Below, piece after piece: positions 48,899 through 57,467 of a stretch of DNA of 64,000 nt; within the stretch, counting starts at the first letter, position 1, and each line of letters begins with the position of its first letter. The notes beneath the pieces are model-generated. The model ran no database searches. It saw only the letters and a program-made list of their open reading frames with translations, and had not been told where the DNA came from. The DNA is from JBOZRQ01 sp050789255 (GTDB taxonomy: Bacteria > Bacillota > Sulfobacillia > Symbiobacteriales > Symbiobacteriaceae), in contig JBOZRQ010000053.1 of assembly GCA_050789255.1 (NCBI GenBank), positions 1-64,000 on the forward strand, written 5' to 3'. The position numbers were made by a program, and so were the translations under genes.

Positions 48899-49819
48899 CT
48901 AGTCTCTGACCTTGCGCCCGGTCAGGCGGAGGAAGAGATCCTCCAGCGTGGCCTCGCGCACGGTGAATCGGTCGAGCCGGAAGCCGCGCTCCCGGGCATA
49001 GGCCAGCAGCGCCGAAACGGTCTCGGGCACATCCCGGGTGTAAAGCGTGACCGAGCCGTCCTCCTGCCCGGCCCGGGCCACCCCCGCCAGCTGAGCCAGA
49101 CTGCCCAGCGCCACCCCATCGACCGCCTGAAACTCGACCGCACTCTCCTGGAAGTGCTCCCGGACCAGGTCGGTCGGGTGTCCCTCCGCGATGATCTGCC
49201 CATGGTCCACCACGGCGACCCGGTCGCAGAGTTGGGCGGCCTCGTCCATGAGGTGGGTGGTCAGCAGAATGGTCTTGCCCATACGCCTGAGGTTCTTGAC
49301 GATCTCCCACACGCTCCGCCGGGAGGCCGGGTCCATGGCCGCCGTGGGCTCATCCAGGAAGATCAGGTCGGGGTCGTTCACCAGGGCCAGCGCCAGGCAG
49401 AGCCGTTGCCGCTGCCCGCCCGAGAGCGTGCTCACGTTCGCCCTCTGCTTTTCGGTCAGATCCACCATTTCCAGGAGCTTGTCCACCGGAAGGGTGCGCG
49501 GGAAAAGGCCCGCGTAGACCTCTAGGGTCTCGCGGACTTTGAGCTTGGGAAAGAGCCCCGTGGTCTGGAGCTGAACCCCCAGCCGAGCCTTGATCTCGCG
49601 GGTCTGCCGGCCCTGGGCCATCCCCAGCACCTGGATTCGCCCCTGGTCAGGCTGACGGAGCCCGATGACGCACTCCACCGTGGTCGTCTTCCCGGCCCCG
49701 TTGGGCCCGAGCATGCCATAGACGGCGCCCGGCTCCACGCGGAAGGAGAGGCCGTCGACCGCCACCACGTCGCCATACCGCTTCTGCAGACCTTCTACCT
49801 CAATAGCTGGTGGGGCCAT
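48899..49819 (-). CDS. ABC-2 type exporter ATP-binding protein
   Basis: About 306 residues: Walker A GPNGAGKTTT (about 40-49), Q-loop LGVQLQTTGLFPKLKV, signature LSGGQRQRLCLALALV, Walker B LIFLDEPTAAMDPASRR, H-loop TTHLMDEA, and a C-terminal DUF4162-like extension (about 215-300) typical of daunorubicin-type exporters. ATG 49819 is chosen because AGGGG is nine bases upstream. Confidence 0.92.
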   Translation of the reverse strand: MAPPAIEVEGLQKRYGDVVAVDGLSFRVEPGAVYGMLGPNGAGKTTTVECVIGLRQPDQGRIQVLGMAQGRQTREIKARLGVQLQTTGLFPKLKVRETLEVYAGLFPRTLPVDKLLEMVDLTEKQRANVSTLSGGQRQRLCLALALVNDPDLIFLDEPTAAMDPASRRSVWEIVKNLRRMGKTILLTTHLMDEAAQLCDRVAVVDHGQIIAEGHPTDLVREHFQESAVEFQAVDGVALGSLAQLAGVARAGQEDGSVTLYTRDVPETVSALLAYARERGFRLDRFTVREATLEDLFLRLTGRKVRD

Positions 49820-49900
49820 AGCTACCAACCCCTACGAACTGGTTTCGCAACTCCCTCCACTATAATCAAAAATGCGTCCTTTCAACATTCACCAAAGTAA

Positions 49901-50380
49901 CTAATGATTCGCCCGCCGGCACCAAAGTTCGGCCTTCAGGCTCTCCTCGCCCCGGGCCATCGCCCAGCGGTGGTTGGCAGCGAACACTGGCTTGAGCAAG
50001 AACGAAAACCAGCGCAGCAACGGCTTTTCCGCCCGAACGCGCCAGTCGTACCGGATGTTGACCCAGGCACCGTCCTGCTCGAAGTGCCAGTCGCCGGTCC
50101 CCACGAAGTCCCCCCGGGCCTTCAGCGAGAACCCATGCGGGTAGCGGTCCGCCGTCTTCTCCATCTCCCAGCGCAGGGTGTACGGCAGCCAGCCCTTGGT
50201 GTGCAGCCGCACCACCTTGCCGATGCCCCTGGGGCCGCCCGGCTTCACCGTCTGTACCTCCAGGTAGACGGACGGCCACCACCGCGGCAGCGAGTCCCCA
50301 TCGTCCAAGATGGCGGAGACCTCCTCCAGCGTCCCCTCTACGCGCCAGTGGGTCACGAAGACATAGTCGTTGCTTGCCAT
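49901..50380 (-). CDS. SRPBCC-family (START-like) protein
   Basis: 159 residues. N-terminal THWRVEGTLEEVSAILDDGDSLPRWWPSVY is the usual opening of SRPBCC/polyketide-cyclase proteins, and alternating strands (KVVRLHTKGWLPYTLRWEMEK, WHFEQDGAWVNIRYDWRV) end in a long helix (LLRWFSFLLKPVFAANHRWAMARGE) that closes a hydrophobic ligand pocket. Ligand unknown. Single gene; GTGGAG just before ATG. Confidence 0.82.
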   Translation of the reverse strand: MASNDYVFVTHWRVEGTLEEVSAILDDGDSLPRWWPSVYLEVQTVKPGGPRGIGKVVRLHTKGWLPYTLRWEMEKTADRYPHGFSLKARGDFVGTGDWHFEQDGAWVNIRYDWRVRAEKPLLRWFSFLLKPVFAANHRWAMARGEESLKAELWCRRANH

Positions 50381-50602
50381 ACTCCACCCTATGCCCTTAG
50401 TAAGTCAACCCATACTTCGTTATGCATCGCCTACATGGAAGCATCCTGACCCAGGGTCAGCGTGGATTCCGGCTAGGGATCCTTTACCTCAGTCAATCGA
50501 TCAAACTTGGCCGATTTCGGACAGGAAAATGTCTGATAAGGAGTACGTCCGTCTAACCATGTCGCAGTAAAATACAGGAAATGGTCGGTCTGGGGTGAGA
50601 GC

Positions 50603-50827
50603 ATGGTCATGCTGGTCGGCTACGTGCTTGGGGCTCTGGTCATGCTCGGCGTGGCTACCCTATTCTCCATTGGACTCTTCGTCCTTCCCATCTCGTTGAT
50701 CCTGCTGGGGATTGGTGCAGTATGGGCCAATCGAGCGGGGAAGGCACGTCCCTATTGGATCGCTGTCATGGGCGGTGTAGTCAGTACTGTGGTGATCGTA
50801 ATGGTGCGAACCTTCGTGACTCACTGA
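50603..50827 (+). CDS. small membrane protein
   Basis: 74 residues, almost entirely hydrophobic: two helices (about 5-40, with FSIGLFVLPISLILLGIGAVW) and one more at 50-70. GGGGTGAG lies four to five bases before ATG. No family recognised; too short for functional inference. Confidence 0.6.
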   Translation: MVMLVGYVLGALVMLGVATLFSIGLFVLPISLILLGIGAVWANRAGKARPYWIAVMGGVVSTVVIVMVRTFVTH

Positions 50828-50908
50828 TCTGAATAATGCCGAGGGCCTGCGTGTTCCGGTCGACCTAGTGAAACTGGGCTGGCTCCCTCACGAAACATCG
50901 GCGGTTGG

Positions 50909-51120
50909 CCTCCGTCCGCTTTTTGTCATGCCAAGGCAGTCCTCAAGCGAAAAAACGGACGGAGAGCAGACGGAATCCCGGGGTGCCAGACGCCCAGGCG
51001 TTGGAGACCTTGGGGCTGTAAGTTCCCCTGTCCGGCGCCCAAGTTTGGCCCGGGAACCCGGTAGGTCTCCGTCCGTTTTCTCGCGCCTGACCGCTCGTAG
51101 CTCGCAAAAAACGAACGGAG
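50909..51120. repeat. MITE-like inverted-repeat cluster
   Basis: Four copies of a CTCCGTCCG/CGGACGGAG box alternate in direction: 50909-50924 (forward), 50947-50965 (reverse), 51066-51084 (forward) and 51104-51120 (reverse, one change). The middle pair forms a 19-base terminal inverted repeat (GCGAAAAAACGGACGGAGA against its complement, one mismatch) bounding 138 bases. No ORF inside is credible and no target duplication is evident. This is the only structure seen between 50828 and 51325. Confidence 0.7.
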
Positions 51121-51325
51121 CCAGTGTCAGGCGCCAGGGCCCACCATAACCCCCGACGCCATAACGTTCGGACTCTGCGCATCCTGAGCACGGCGCCGCA
51201 TAGCAGCGAGCCGTGCGCGTGGGAGTCTAGCTTTCGCAATCACAGGAGTCTGGGCCGAATTCGCAGAAGTGAAATACAATTGGATGCACGGTTGCTATTC
51301 TACCTAGGCGAAGGAGACGTCATCG

Positions 51326-51532
51326 TTGAACAGAGTGGCCGGTGCCGTAATGGTCATGGGAAGCACAGTCGGACTGATGGCGTTTGAGATTGCCAAGATC
51401 AACCCGGGAGTAACGCTCACCAGGTTATTTGTGTTCCTGTTATGCCTGTTTCAGGCTGTGGGCGGGATTTACTTCATCATCGTGGGCGACCCCAACCCGG
51501 CGCCATCGGACAAGGGGACTCCGGTTCCGTAA
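51326..51532 (+). CDS. small membrane protein
   Basis: 68 residues from TTG 51326 with GGAG nine bases upstream. Two hydrophobic helices (VAGAVMVMGSTVGLMAFEI and LFVFLLCLFQAVGGIYFIIV) and a Pro/Asp-rich tail. No homologue recognised. Convergent with the alpha/beta hydrolase gene. Confidence 0.55.
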   Translation: MNRVAGAVMVMGSTVGLMAFEIAKINPGVTLTRLFVFLLCLFQAVGGIYFIIVGDPNPAPSDKGTPVP

Positions 51533-51583
51533 CCCAGGCGATGTCAGCCGCCGGCGACGAAGCTCGGCCTGGCATCGCCGGCC

Positions 51584-52306
51584 TTACTGCCGCAAGAATT
51601 CCTCCACCGCCCGCATCGCATCGGGCCGGTAGAGCAGCTCAGGGTGCTTGGCGTGGGGCACCACCTGAAGGCGGGCGCCCGGCACAGCCCCGACCAGCAG
51701 CTCGGCCTGGGCGAGCGGGACCATCTCATCCTTGTCGCCCTGGACCACCAGCGTCGGGCAGGTGATTCCTCCGAGGTCATCAGCAGAAAATCCCTGCCAG
51801 GTAGAGAGCACCTCCCCCACCGCCCGGGCCAGCTCCGGCCAGGGCGTGGTCACGTGCTTGGCCTCCAACTGGGGGACCCAGAGCGGCATTCGAGCCCGAA
51901 TCCCCTCAGGGTCGAAGGCCCGAACAGCCGACTCCGACGGCTGTATCCGCGAGGCCATCACCACCAACCCGGACAGCAGCCCCCGCCGGGCCAGCTCCAC
52001 AGCGACCGTGCCGCCCAAGCTGTAGCCGATCACCACGGGCCGCTCCAAGCCCAGGCGCCCCATGACCGCCTCGGCATCGTCGGCCAGAAGGTCGATCCCC
52101 CACCGGCGTGACGGGTTGCTCGAGCGCCCGTGCCCCCGCTGATCCATCGCTGCGGGCCGGTAGCCCAGGGGTTCGGCGAGCCTGCGCAGGGGCTCCATCG
52201 ACTCCAGCGTCTGCAAGGCGGCGTGAAGCAGCAGAAGGGGCCTCCCGGCGGGAGGCCCCCATTGTTCATAGCACAGCGTAGCGCCATCCACGGAAAGGTA
52301 GGCCAT
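51584..52306 (-). CDS. alpha/beta hydrolase
   Basis: 240 residues. Nucleophile elbow GYSLGG (Ser near 95), oxyanion strand LLLLHAALQ, acid Asp in VVQGDKDEMVPLAQ and His in HAKHPELLYR complete a classical triad. Substrate unknown (esterase, lactonase or thioesterase-like). It lies seven bases after era, at the position where recO often sits in Bacillota, and is likely co-transcribed with the cluster. Confidence 0.9.
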   Translation of the reverse strand: MAYLSVDGATLCYEQWGPPAGRPLLLLHAALQTLESMEPLRRLAEPLGYRPAAMDQRGHGRSSNPSRRWGIDLLADDAEAVMGRLGLERPVVIGYSLGGTVAVELARRGLLSGLVVMASRIQPSESAVRAFDPEGIRARMPLWVPQLEAKHVTTPWPELARAVGEVLSTWQGFSADDLGGITCPTLVVQGDKDEMVPLAQAELLVGAVPGARLQVVPHAKHPELLYRPDAMRAVEEFLRQ

Positions 52307-52312
52307 CGCTTT

Positions 52313-53209
52313 CTACTCTCCCTGGTACCCGAGCGTGCGCAGCACGCTCTGCTTGTTGCGCCAGTCCTCGCGCACCTTCACGAAGAGCTCCAGGAAGATG
52401 CGGGAGCCCAGCAGCTCCTCGATATCCTTGCGGGCCCGGGCGCCGATCTCCTTGAGCATGGCGCCCTGCCGCCCGATGATGATCCCCTTCTGGCTGTCCC
52501 GCTCCACGTAAATGGCGGCGCCCACGTAGACCACACCGTTGTCCCGGTGCTTCATCTCTTCGATCTCCACCGCCACGGAGTGCGGAATCTCATCGCGGGT
52601 CAGCTGGAGGATCTTCTCCCGGATGAATTCGCTCATGACGAACTTCTCCGGCTGGTCGGTGACCATGTCCTCCGGGTAGTACTGCGGCCCCTCTTCCATC
52701 TGATCGACGATCAGGTCGAGCAGCTGGTCGATATTCTTGTTGTTGAGCGCCGAAATCGGCACGATGTCGATGAAGTCGCCCAGCGCCTTGTAGGCATCCA
52801 TGACCGGATACCAGTCGTTGCGCTCCAGCCGGTCCACCTTGTTGACCACCAGAATCGCCTTCTTGCCGGTGCGGGCGATCGCCTCGGCCACGAACCGGTC
52901 GCCCTCGCCGGGCTCCTTGGCCGAGGCATCCACCACGAACAGCACCGCATCCACCTCCGGAATGGCGGAGGTGGCGACCTTGTTCATGTACTCGCCCAAC
53001 CGGTGGTGGGGCTTGTGGATGCCGGGCGTATCCATGAAGACCACCTGGGCGTTCTCGCGGTTATACACCCCGAGAATGCGGTTGCGGGTGGTCTGCGGCT
53101 TGTCCGACATGATAGCCAGCTTGGACTCGATGAAAGCGTTCAGCAGGGTGGACTTGCCGACGTTCGGCCGGCCCACGATCGCACAGAAACCCGAAACAAA
53201 CTTGGACAT
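52313..53209 (-). CDS. era: GTPase Era
   Basis: 298 residues. G1 GRPNVGKST, G2-region T, G3 DTPGIH, G4 NKVD, G5-like SA; C-terminal KH domain (about 205-285) with IGRQGAMLKEIGARARKDIE that binds the 3' end of 16S rRNA during 30S maturation. ATG 53209 is chosen over 53242 since GGGGGTAAGGAA precedes it. It starts four bases after cdd. Confidence 0.96.
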   Translation of the reverse strand: MSKFVSGFCAIVGRPNVGKSTLLNAFIESKLAIMSDKPQTTRNRILGVYNRENAQVVFMDTPGIHKPHHRLGEYMNKVATSAIPEVDAVLFVVDASAKEPGEGDRFVAEAIARTGKKAILVVNKVDRLERNDWYPVMDAYKALGDFIDIVPISALNNKNIDQLLDLIVDQMEEGPQYYPEDMVTDQPEKFVMSEFIREKILQLTRDEIPHSVAVEIEEMKHRDNGVVYVGAAIYVERDSQKGIIIGRQGAMLKEIGARARKDIEELLGSRIFLELFVKVREDWRNKQSVLRTLGYQGE

Positions 53210-53213
53210 TTCC

Positions 53214-53615
53214 TTACCCCCGAGGCGGCAGATCAGACTCACGGAAGGCGCCCGGCAGGATCTCCCGCACCGAGGTCACCTGTACATCTCCACGCAGGTT
53301 CGTCAAAATCACACGGGCGTCGGGGCCGAACTGGCTCATGACCTGACGGCAGGCGCCGCACGGACTGCACGGCCCCTCGGTGTCGGCAATTACAGCGATC
53401 GCCTTGAAGCTCCGGTGCCCCTCACTCACCGCCTTGAAAATAGCGGTTCGCTCGGCGCAGTTAGTCAGGCCAAAGGAGGCGTTCTCGATGTTGCACCCGG
53501 TCACCACGCTGCCATCATCCAACAAAAGCGCGGCGCCCACGGGAAAGCGGGAGTACGGTACGTAGGCCTTCTCCCGGGCTGCGCGAGCCGCAGCAATCAG
53601 CTCTTCATCGCTCAT
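53214..53615 (-). CDS. cdd: cytidine deaminase
   Basis: 133 residues, tetrameric zinc enzyme that converts (deoxy)cytidine to (deoxy)uridine in pyrimidine salvage. Zinc site NCAERTAIFKA (Cys plus catalytic Glu) and PCGACRQVM (two Cys), which is the three-cysteine arrangement of Gram-positive homotetrameric enzymes. GGAGGTG precedes ATG. Conserved neighbour of era in Bacillota. Confidence 0.96.
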   Translation of the reverse strand: MSDEELIAAARAAREKAYVPYSRFPVGAALLLDDGSVVTGCNIENASFGLTNCAERTAIFKAVSEGHRSFKAIAVIADTEGPCSPCGACRQVMSQFGPDARVILTNLRGDVQVTSVREILPGAFRESDLPPRG

Positions 53616-53638
53616 ACTTTGTTTGCACCTCCAGGGTG

Positions 53639-54277
53639 TCAGGCGCCGGCCGGGGTCTTGCGGCGCTCGGTGAGTTGAGCTGCCGCCTCCCCGATCGCCA
53701 GCGAGTCGGCCTCCTTCGGGGTGAAGGCCCCGGCCGATACGATTAGCTTAAAGCCGTCCTCCACGCTCATGGGCAGCTGGACCACCGACTCGGAAGGGAA
53801 GAGCACCACGGGTCCTGCCGTGGGGCTCGGACCGGGCGGGATCCAGACACGCACCAGGTTGGTCCCCGGCAGCGCCCCGGCGGCGAAGCCCACCGAGAAG
53901 GCCCCTTCCCGGGGGTACTCCACCAGAACAACCCCGCTGAAAGACTGCTCCCGGGGGGTCAGCACCGTCTCGGTCAGCTGCTTGACCGCCGAGTAGATCG
54001 CCCGCACGCCCGGAATTCGCAGCAGCACCCGGTCGCCGAACCGGATCATCTCCTGGCCCAGCAGGTGGGTCGTCAGCCAGCCGACGAGCAGAAAGAGCAC
54101 CACGGCGAGGAGCACACCAACACCAGGAAGGGTTCGGCCGAATAGCCCCGTGAGCGGCGAGGTGACCGCCGCATCGATGTTCTGAAAGAGCCAACCCACC
54201 GAGAAGAGCGTCAGCCAGACCGGCAGCAGCACCACCAGGCCCGCCAAAAACCAGTTGCGGAGTTTACGGAAGATCAT
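53639..54277 (-). CDS. DUF502-family membrane protein
   Basis: 212 residues. Two transmembrane helices (about 6-35 with WFLAGLVVLLPVWLTL, and 50-75), then the conserved DUF502 blocks IPGVRAIYSAVKQL and SVGFAAGAL...VRVWIPPGPSPTAGPVVLFP. Function of the family is not established. ATG 54277 is chosen since AGGTGAG lies upstream. Its presence between dgkA and cdd is an insertion into an otherwise conserved gene order. Confidence 0.9.
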   Translation of the reverse strand: MIFRKLRNWFLAGLVVLLPVWLTLFSVGWLFQNIDAAVTSPLTGLFGRTLPGVGVLLAVVLFLLVGWLTTHLLGQEMIRFGDRVLLRIPGVRAIYSAVKQLTETVLTPREQSFSGVVLVEYPREGAFSVGFAAGALPGTNLVRVWIPPGPSPTAGPVVLFPSESVVQLPMSVEDGFKLIVSAGAFTPKEADSLAIGEAAAQLTERRKTPAGA

Positions 54278-54284
54278 TCGTTGC

Positions 54285-54797
54285 TCACCTGCGTTTAGGG
54301 GGAGCCATGCGACCGCCAAGCAGCCCCATGACCCCAGTAGCGATCGGGAAGATCAGCATCCAGGGCGCCGATCCCATGAGGTCCAGCATGGCGGTGAGGG
54401 TGATCATGAACCCCCGCCGCACCACAAATAGGTAGAGCGCCGCAAAGGTAGCGTGCAGGGCGGTCAGCAGGACCGCCCCGGCGGCAACCTCCTTGGCCAT
54501 CGCCGCCAGCGGATGCCGGCGCCCGGAGGTCGCCAGGTCCACCGTCCGCTCGACGGCGGTGTTGGTCATTTCGGCCAACAGCACCATCGTCATGGTGACG
54601 CTCAGGTAGGCGATCTCCCACCCCTCCGGCTTCACTGCATAGGCGGCAACAGCGACGCAGACGCCTGCGAAGATGTGGAAGCGCAGGTTCGGCTCCTCCA
54701 CGTAGGCCTGCAGAATGCCGGAAAAGGCGTCCCGGAACCGGGGCAAAATCGCCCGGTGCCGAAAGGACTCGGGCCCCTCTGGCGACGGGGCTTTCAT
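54285..54797 (-). CDS. dgkA: diacylglycerol/undecaprenol kinase
   Basis: 170 residues. Core DgkA fold: cytoplasmic RFRDAFSGILQAYVEEPNLRFHIFAGV then three helices, with catalytic block EMTNTAVERTVDLAT. Gram-positive members phosphorylate undecaprenol for cell wall synthesis. A C-terminal extension with one or two extra helices (about 130-165) is longer than usual. It overlaps the ybeY stop by four bases. Confidence 0.92.
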   Translation of the reverse strand: MKAPSPEGPESFRHRAILPRFRDAFSGILQAYVEEPNLRFHIFAGVCVAVAAYAVKPEGWEIAYLSVTMTMVLLAEMTNTAVERTVDLATSGRRHPLAAMAKEVAAGAVLLTALHATFAALYLFVVRRGFMITLTAMLDLMGSAPWMLIFPIATGVMGLLGGRMAPPKRR

Positions 54798-55264
54798 CGC
54801 TTCAGCCCCAGCTCGCCCAGAATCTCCTCGGTCTTGGCGGTCATGGCCGCCTCCTCCTCGGGGCTCTGATGGTCGTAACCCAACAGGTGCAGCATGCCGT
54901 GGGCGACCAGGAAGCCCAGCTCCCGCTCAAAGGAGTGGCCGTAGTCCTCGGCCTGCTCCCGGCATCGCTCCAGGCTGATCACGATGTCGCCGATCGGCAG
55001 AAGTTCGTCTTCGGGCAGCACGATCTCGTCTTCGCCCTCCAACTGCGAGAAGGAGAGCACATCGGTCGCCTTGTCGAGGCCCCGGTGCTCCTTGTTCAGC
55101 TGCTGGATGGCGTCGTTATCGACAAAGGTGACCGACAGTTCCACCTGGTCGCCCAGGTCCTCGCCGGCGACCTCAAGCGCCCTCCGTGCCACCTTCCGGA
55201 CGATCGTCTCCTGGGCCTCGCTCAGCGGAACCTTCTCCTGCTCGTTGCTGATCCAAATCTCCAA
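54794..55264 (-). CDS. ybeY: endoribonuclease YbeY (rRNA maturation)
   Basis: 156 residues from TTG 55264, which gives the typical N-terminus EIWISNEQ and has GGAGG nine bases upstream; GTG 55273 would place the ribosome site against the start. Zinc motif HGMLHLLGYDH near residue 118-128 is intact, with RGLDKATDVLSF before it. YbeY is needed for 16S 3'-end processing and ribosome quality control. The gene begins about 92 bases inside the 3' end of pgpH. Confidence 0.94.
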   Translation of the reverse strand: MEIWISNEQEKVPLSEAQETIVRKVARRALEVAGEDLGDQVELSVTFVDNDAIQQLNKEHRGLDKATDVLSFSQLEGEDEIVLPEDELLPIGDIVISLERCREQAEDYGHSFERELGFLVAHGMLHLLGYDHQSPEEEAAMTAKTEEILGELGLKR

Positions 55265-57449
55265 CCGGGTCACCCTCCTCCGGCCCTGCGGTAACGGCAG
55301 CTTCCTGCGGGGCAGTCAACCGCGGCGCCTGCGCTTCGGCCGGGTAATCGATCCGGGCGTGGTGTACGCCGCTCAGCATCTTCACAAAGGTCTTCTGGAT
55401 CACATCCAGATCCCGCAGGGTCAGGTCGCAGTTCTCCAGCTGCCCCTGCGCCAGGCGGTCCTCCACAATCCGCTTCACCTGGAGCTCGATCTGCTCCACC
55501 GTCAAGTGGCCCTTCTGGCGAATCGCCCGGACCGAAGCCTCACAGCCGTCGGCGAGCATGCAGATCGCCGTCTCCTTCGAGCGGGGCTTGGGGCCCTCGT
55601 AGCGGAAGTCCTCTTCCAGCACGTACTCGGACTGGCCGTTCTTGCTGGCCATGTGGTAGAAGTAGCTGACCAGCGTGGTGCCGTGGTGCTCGGAGATAAA
55701 GTCGACGATCTCCTGGGGGAGCCGGGCCTCCAAGGCCATCTCCAGGCCGTCCTTGACGTGGCTGGTGATGATCATGGCCGACAGGTGCGGCGGCAGCTTG
55801 TCGTGGGGATTCTCCCCGCCGAACTGGTTCTCCACGAAGAAGTACGGCCGCTTCGCCTTGCCGATGTCGTGGTAGTATGCCCCGACTCGGCACAGGACCT
55901 GGTCGGCGCCAATCGCTTCGGCGGCCGCCTCGCACAGGTTCGCCACCAAAATGGTGTGGTGGTACGAGCCAGGCGCCTCCACCAGCAGCTTCTTGAGCAG
56001 CGGGTGGTTGGGGTTGGAGAGCTCCAGGAGCTTGAGCGGTGTGACCACCCCGAACAGGTTCTCAAAGAGCGGCAGGGCGCCGGTCACCAGCACCGAGGTG
56101 ACCAGGCCGTTGGCGGCGCCGAGGCCGGCGTCCAGCCAGATGTTCATGTTAAAGAGCGGTTCCGCCCGGGTCATGTAGGCCGCCAGAATGGTGATGATGT
56201 TGGCGCCCGAGACCATCAGGCCGGCCCGGTAGATGTCCGTGCGGCTCTCGACCCGGCGCACCGAGTAAATGCCGACCACCGAGCTGACCAGCATGACCAG
56301 GATGTGGTTCAGCTGATCGGCCTCCAACGCCATGCCCGCCATGATCGACAGAAGCATTGACTGGAGCAGGGCGATCTTGGGATCCAGCAGGATCGCCACC
56401 AGCATCGCGTTGAAGGCGATGGGCATCAGGTAAGTGAAGTTCGGGCCGTCGGCGGTGTGGAAAACCCGCATCAAAAGCGACAGCAGCAGGGTCGCCAGAC
56501 CGATCAGACCCAGCAGGAGCAGCTTGCTGTCCTTCTCCAGAATGTCCGGCCGGTGCCGGGTGAGGTGCAGTCCCATCAGGCTCACCACGATCAGAGCGAG
56601 CAGGGCGGCGCCAATCCGGGAGCGGAAGTTCGCCCGCGACCCGACCAGCCCCAGCTCCTTGAGCATCTCGATCTGCTCGTAGGTCACCTTGCGGTTCGCC
56701 TCGATAATGCAGCATTCGCCCTTTTTGATGATGACGGGCTCTTCCATGGCGGCGGCGTCGGCCTTCAGCTTGCGGGTGCCCTCGGGGTCGTCGATCATGT
56801 TCGCGCGGACCCGGCTCTTCACCAGCTCCTTGACGAAGCTCTTGAGCAGGGGATCCGTGGTGACCAGGATGTTGTACCCCGGCGCCTCGGTGTCGATCCG
56901 CGCCCGCAGATCAGCCACATCCTGCGTTCCCACCATGCCCGCCAGCGAGGCGCGAATCAGGTTGATGGCATCGCTGCGGGCATCCGTCACAAGGCGATCG
57001 TCCATTTTCAGCAGGGCGGCGAGCGTCTCCCGGGGAATGGTCGGCACGTTGATCCGGGTCGCCAGAGTGTCCACCTTGGTCCGTTCGTCCTGGCTGGGCA
57101 GGTCCCGCACCGACCGGATGTCCTGAAAGGCGGTGAGAATGTAGTCCTCTGCCTGCCGGAGCACGCCCGGATCGGACTTCTTCTGCATGGGAATTCCGGC
57201 GGACGCGGCCACCCGCTTGCGCTCGGTGGCCACCTTGTTCTCAATATCGCGCGGCGCCCGCAAGTCCATAGGCGCCAGGTCGTTCTCCTGAATATCCAGC
57301 GACTGCTGGGTCACCTGGGTTGACAGGATCAGCGTCAACAGCGCGAAGAACAGGCCCCCCATGATATACCGGCGGGCCCGGGCGTTCTTCAGCTTGCTGT
57401 TCTCCAGCCAGCGCCGCAAGCGGTCTCGAATCTCGTGGATTACATACAT
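55173..57449 (-). CDS. pgpH: 7TM-HD c-di-AMP phosphodiesterase PgpH
   Basis: 758 residues. One N-terminal helix (about 28-46), an extracytoplasmic 7TMR-HDED region (about 55-290), seven helices (about 295-480) and a cytoplasmic HD domain with the metal site YYHDIGK and partner His residues in PHLSAMIITSHVKDG. PgpH degrades c-di-AMP. The last 40 residues (after TAPQEAAVTAG) are disordered and encoded in the region overlapping ybeY. Start 57449 lies 18 bases after phoH. Confidence 0.94.
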   Translation of the reverse strand: MYVIHEIRDRLRRWLENSKLKNARARRYIMGGLFFALLTLILSTQVTQQSLDIQENDLAPMDLRAPRDIENKVATERKRVAASAGIPMQKKSDPGVLRQAEDYILTAFQDIRSVRDLPSQDERTKVDTLATRINVPTIPRETLAALLKMDDRLVTDARSDAINLIRASLAGMVGTQDVADLRARIDTEAPGYNILVTTDPLLKSFVKELVKSRVRANMIDDPEGTRKLKADAAAMEEPVIIKKGECCIIEANRKVTYEQIEMLKELGLVGSRANFRSRIGAALLALIVVSLMGLHLTRHRPDILEKDSKLLLLGLIGLATLLLSLLMRVFHTADGPNFTYLMPIAFNAMLVAILLDPKIALLQSMLLSIMAGMALEADQLNHILVMLVSSVVGIYSVRRVESRTDIYRAGLMVSGANIITILAAYMTRAEPLFNMNIWLDAGLGAANGLVTSVLVTGALPLFENLFGVVTPLKLLELSNPNHPLLKKLLVEAPGSYHHTILVANLCEAAAEAIGADQVLCRVGAYYHDIGKAKRPYFFVENQFGGENPHDKLPPHLSAMIITSHVKDGLEMALEARLPQEIVDFISEHHGTTLVSYFYHMASKNGQSEYVLEEDFRYEGPKPRSKETAICMLADGCEASVRAIRQKGHLTVEQIELQVKRIVEDRLAQGQLENCDLTLRDLDVIQKTFVKMLSGVHHARIDYPAEAQAPRLTAPQEAAVTAGPEEGDPVGDLDQQRAGEGSAERGPGDDRPEGGTEGA

Positions 57450-57467
57450 AGTGTTACCACCGGGGTA

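Noticed and set aside
50528..50569. Thirteen-codon leader peptide (MSDKEYVRLTMSQ) before the 50603 gene
   Set aside because: Only a weak ribosome site, no following attenuator hairpin; likely chance.
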